Origin: Nitrospirota bacterium
Lineage (GTDB): Bacteria > Nitrospirota > Nitrospiria > SBBL01 > Manganitrophaceae
Length of the DNA: 5,423 bases
Direction: 5' to 3'
Assembly: GCA_023248505.1 (NCBI GenBank)
Contig: JAHFEM010000171.1
Span: 1-5,423, forward strand
A model generated the notes under the pieces. The model saw only the letters and a list, made by a program, of their open reading frames with translations. It was not told the DNA's origin and did not search any database. The position numbers and the translations under genes are program-made. Below, in pieces: positions 4,914 to 5,423 of this stretch (its first letter is position 1; the number at the start of each line of letters is the position of its first letter).

Positions 4914-5109
4914 TTGCTTTCAGCGCGGAGCTTCAATCCCTTTTCCGAGGAAATCACCGCATGCAGCAGGGCGGTGTTGACGCCTTATTCCTCTTCCCAT
5001 CGGTCGAAGGGATGCGCGCTGAAGAAAACGATCTGTCATGATGTAGAAATGTAAACGATCGATCGCACGGCATCCGGAAAATCTCTGAGCGAACGGCGAT
5101 CCCACAAAA

Positions 5110-5423
5110 TCATCCGAACAACCGCTCAATGTCGTCTTCCGTGATTTCCGAAAACGGAGACCGGCTATCTTTATTCTCTTTTTCTTTTTCTGCTTTATCG
5201 ATGAGTTTTGAGAAGATCTGCACGAACGCTTCGGAACTCTTCTTTACCCTTAAGCGAACCAAACCCAATGAAGAGCGTTGATCGAAGACAACCACCAAAA
5301 TGACCCGCTGTCCAATGAGGGAGATATGAATGTTGTCTCTCTCCCCTACATGAAAGAGGATGGAGAATTCTCTCTCTCCGAGGAGCTTCGCCATCCCTGC
5401 CGTCGCAGCGATGTTGCCCGCGG
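5110..5423 (-). CDS. mglB: MglB, Roadblock/LC7-domain GTPase-activating protein for MglA (partial, 5' end outside window)
   Basis: The frame is open to the right edge, so only the C-terminal 103 residues are seen; the M. xanthus protein is about 159 residues as I recall, so roughly 50-60 are missing. An internal ATG at 5394 is not the start, because the codons before it read AGNIAATAG, the conserved Roadblock helix. Next come AKLLGEREFSILFH, the strands HISLIGQRVILVVVFDQRSSLGLVRLRVKK in pieces, then a lysine/glutamate-rich linker and the tail SPFSEITEDDIERLF. That tail matches the M. xanthus MglB C-terminus in pattern. MglB homodimers stimulate GTP hydrolysis by MglA and set the lagging pole. 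Gene order mglB then mglA is the usual one; the long spacer is not. Confidence 0.92.
   Translation of the reverse strand, partial: AGNIAATAGMAKLLGEREFSILFHVGERDNIHISLIGQRVILVVVFDQRSSLGLVRLRVKKSSEAFVQIFSKLIDKAEKEKENKDSRSPFSEITEDDIERLFG

Larger units (their letters stand above)
4819..5109 (-). other. Unusually long spacer between mglB and mglA, no supported gene
   Basis: These 291 bases lie between the mglB stop and the mglA start on the minus strand. No open frame here resembles a known protein. A frame open from just after a stop near 4988 to 4805 reads into the mglA start, but it has no ribosome binding site and turns very basic, so I do not call it. The spacer holds two perfect inverted repeats (4847-4862 and 4886-4913), an AT-rich TATTTAAAT between them on the mglA-sense strand, and the palindrome CGATCGATCG (5056-5065). 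It may carry an mglA promoter and leader, but no strong -35/-10 pair is visible. Confidence 0.5.

Noticed and set aside
5056..5065. Palindrome CGATCGATCG as a regulator site
   Set aside because: It is a simple GATC repeat common in such genomes, and no promoter element or second copy lies nearby.
4920..5129. Minus-strand open frame (69 codons) filling most of the mglB-mglA spacer
   Set aside because: It starts inside the conserved mglB tail, has no ribosome binding site and shows no coherent protein pattern.

Overview
This is a bacterial chromosomal window with about eight complete genes and one gene cut by the right edge. It is fairly GC-rich, especially in the acyl-CoA dehydrogenase gene, and starts are mostly ATG with Shine-Dalgarno sites. 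The clearest lineage clue is an MglA/MglB pair very close to the Myxococcus xanthus proteins as I remember them. Together with MeaB and an acyl-CoA dehydrogenase, this fits Nitrospirota, a former deltaproteobacterial group (Myxococcota or Desulfobacterota) or NC10. I cannot decide between these from the window.

Layout. Positions 86-718 hold a toxin-first type II toxin-antitoxin module: a RelE/HigB-like toxin, then a HigA-like helix-turn-helix antitoxin. A near-consensus promoter ends four bases before the toxin start codon. Next is a small uncharacterised protein (787-1029) preceded by an operator-like inverted repeat. From 1140 to 4256 four plus-strand genes are packed with gaps of 5 and 6 bases and one 23-base overlap: a zinc-ribbon/OB-fold DUF35 protein, a membrane protein with a SHOCT-like tail, an acyl-CoA dehydrogenase and the GTPase chaperone MeaB. 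They look like one operon. On the minus strand are mglA (4231-4818), whose 3' end overlaps the 3' end of meaB by 26 bases, and the C-terminal part of mglB (5110 to the right edge). The two are separated by an unusually long 291-base spacer containing two perfect inverted repeats.

How the genes may work together. The dehydrogenase and MeaB point to acyl-CoA oxidation feeding, or fed by, a B12-dependent acyl-CoA mutase such as methylmalonyl-CoA mutase; no mutase is in the window. DUF35 proteins usually partner thiolase-like enzymes, so this one also fits CoA-thioester chemistry, but its partner is missing here. The membrane protein has no assignable role. MglA and MglB form a small-GTPase/GAP polarity switch that controls motility or polar protein placement and is probably functionally separate from the acyl-CoA genes. 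The toxin-antitoxin module looks like an accessory insertion next to core genes.

I see no tRNA, rRNA, CRISPR array, insertion sequence or convincing intrinsic terminator. No gene family in the window is clearly new. The least explained items are the two uncharacterised proteins, the inverted repeat upstream of the first of them, the toxin promoter geometry and the mglB-mglA spacer.
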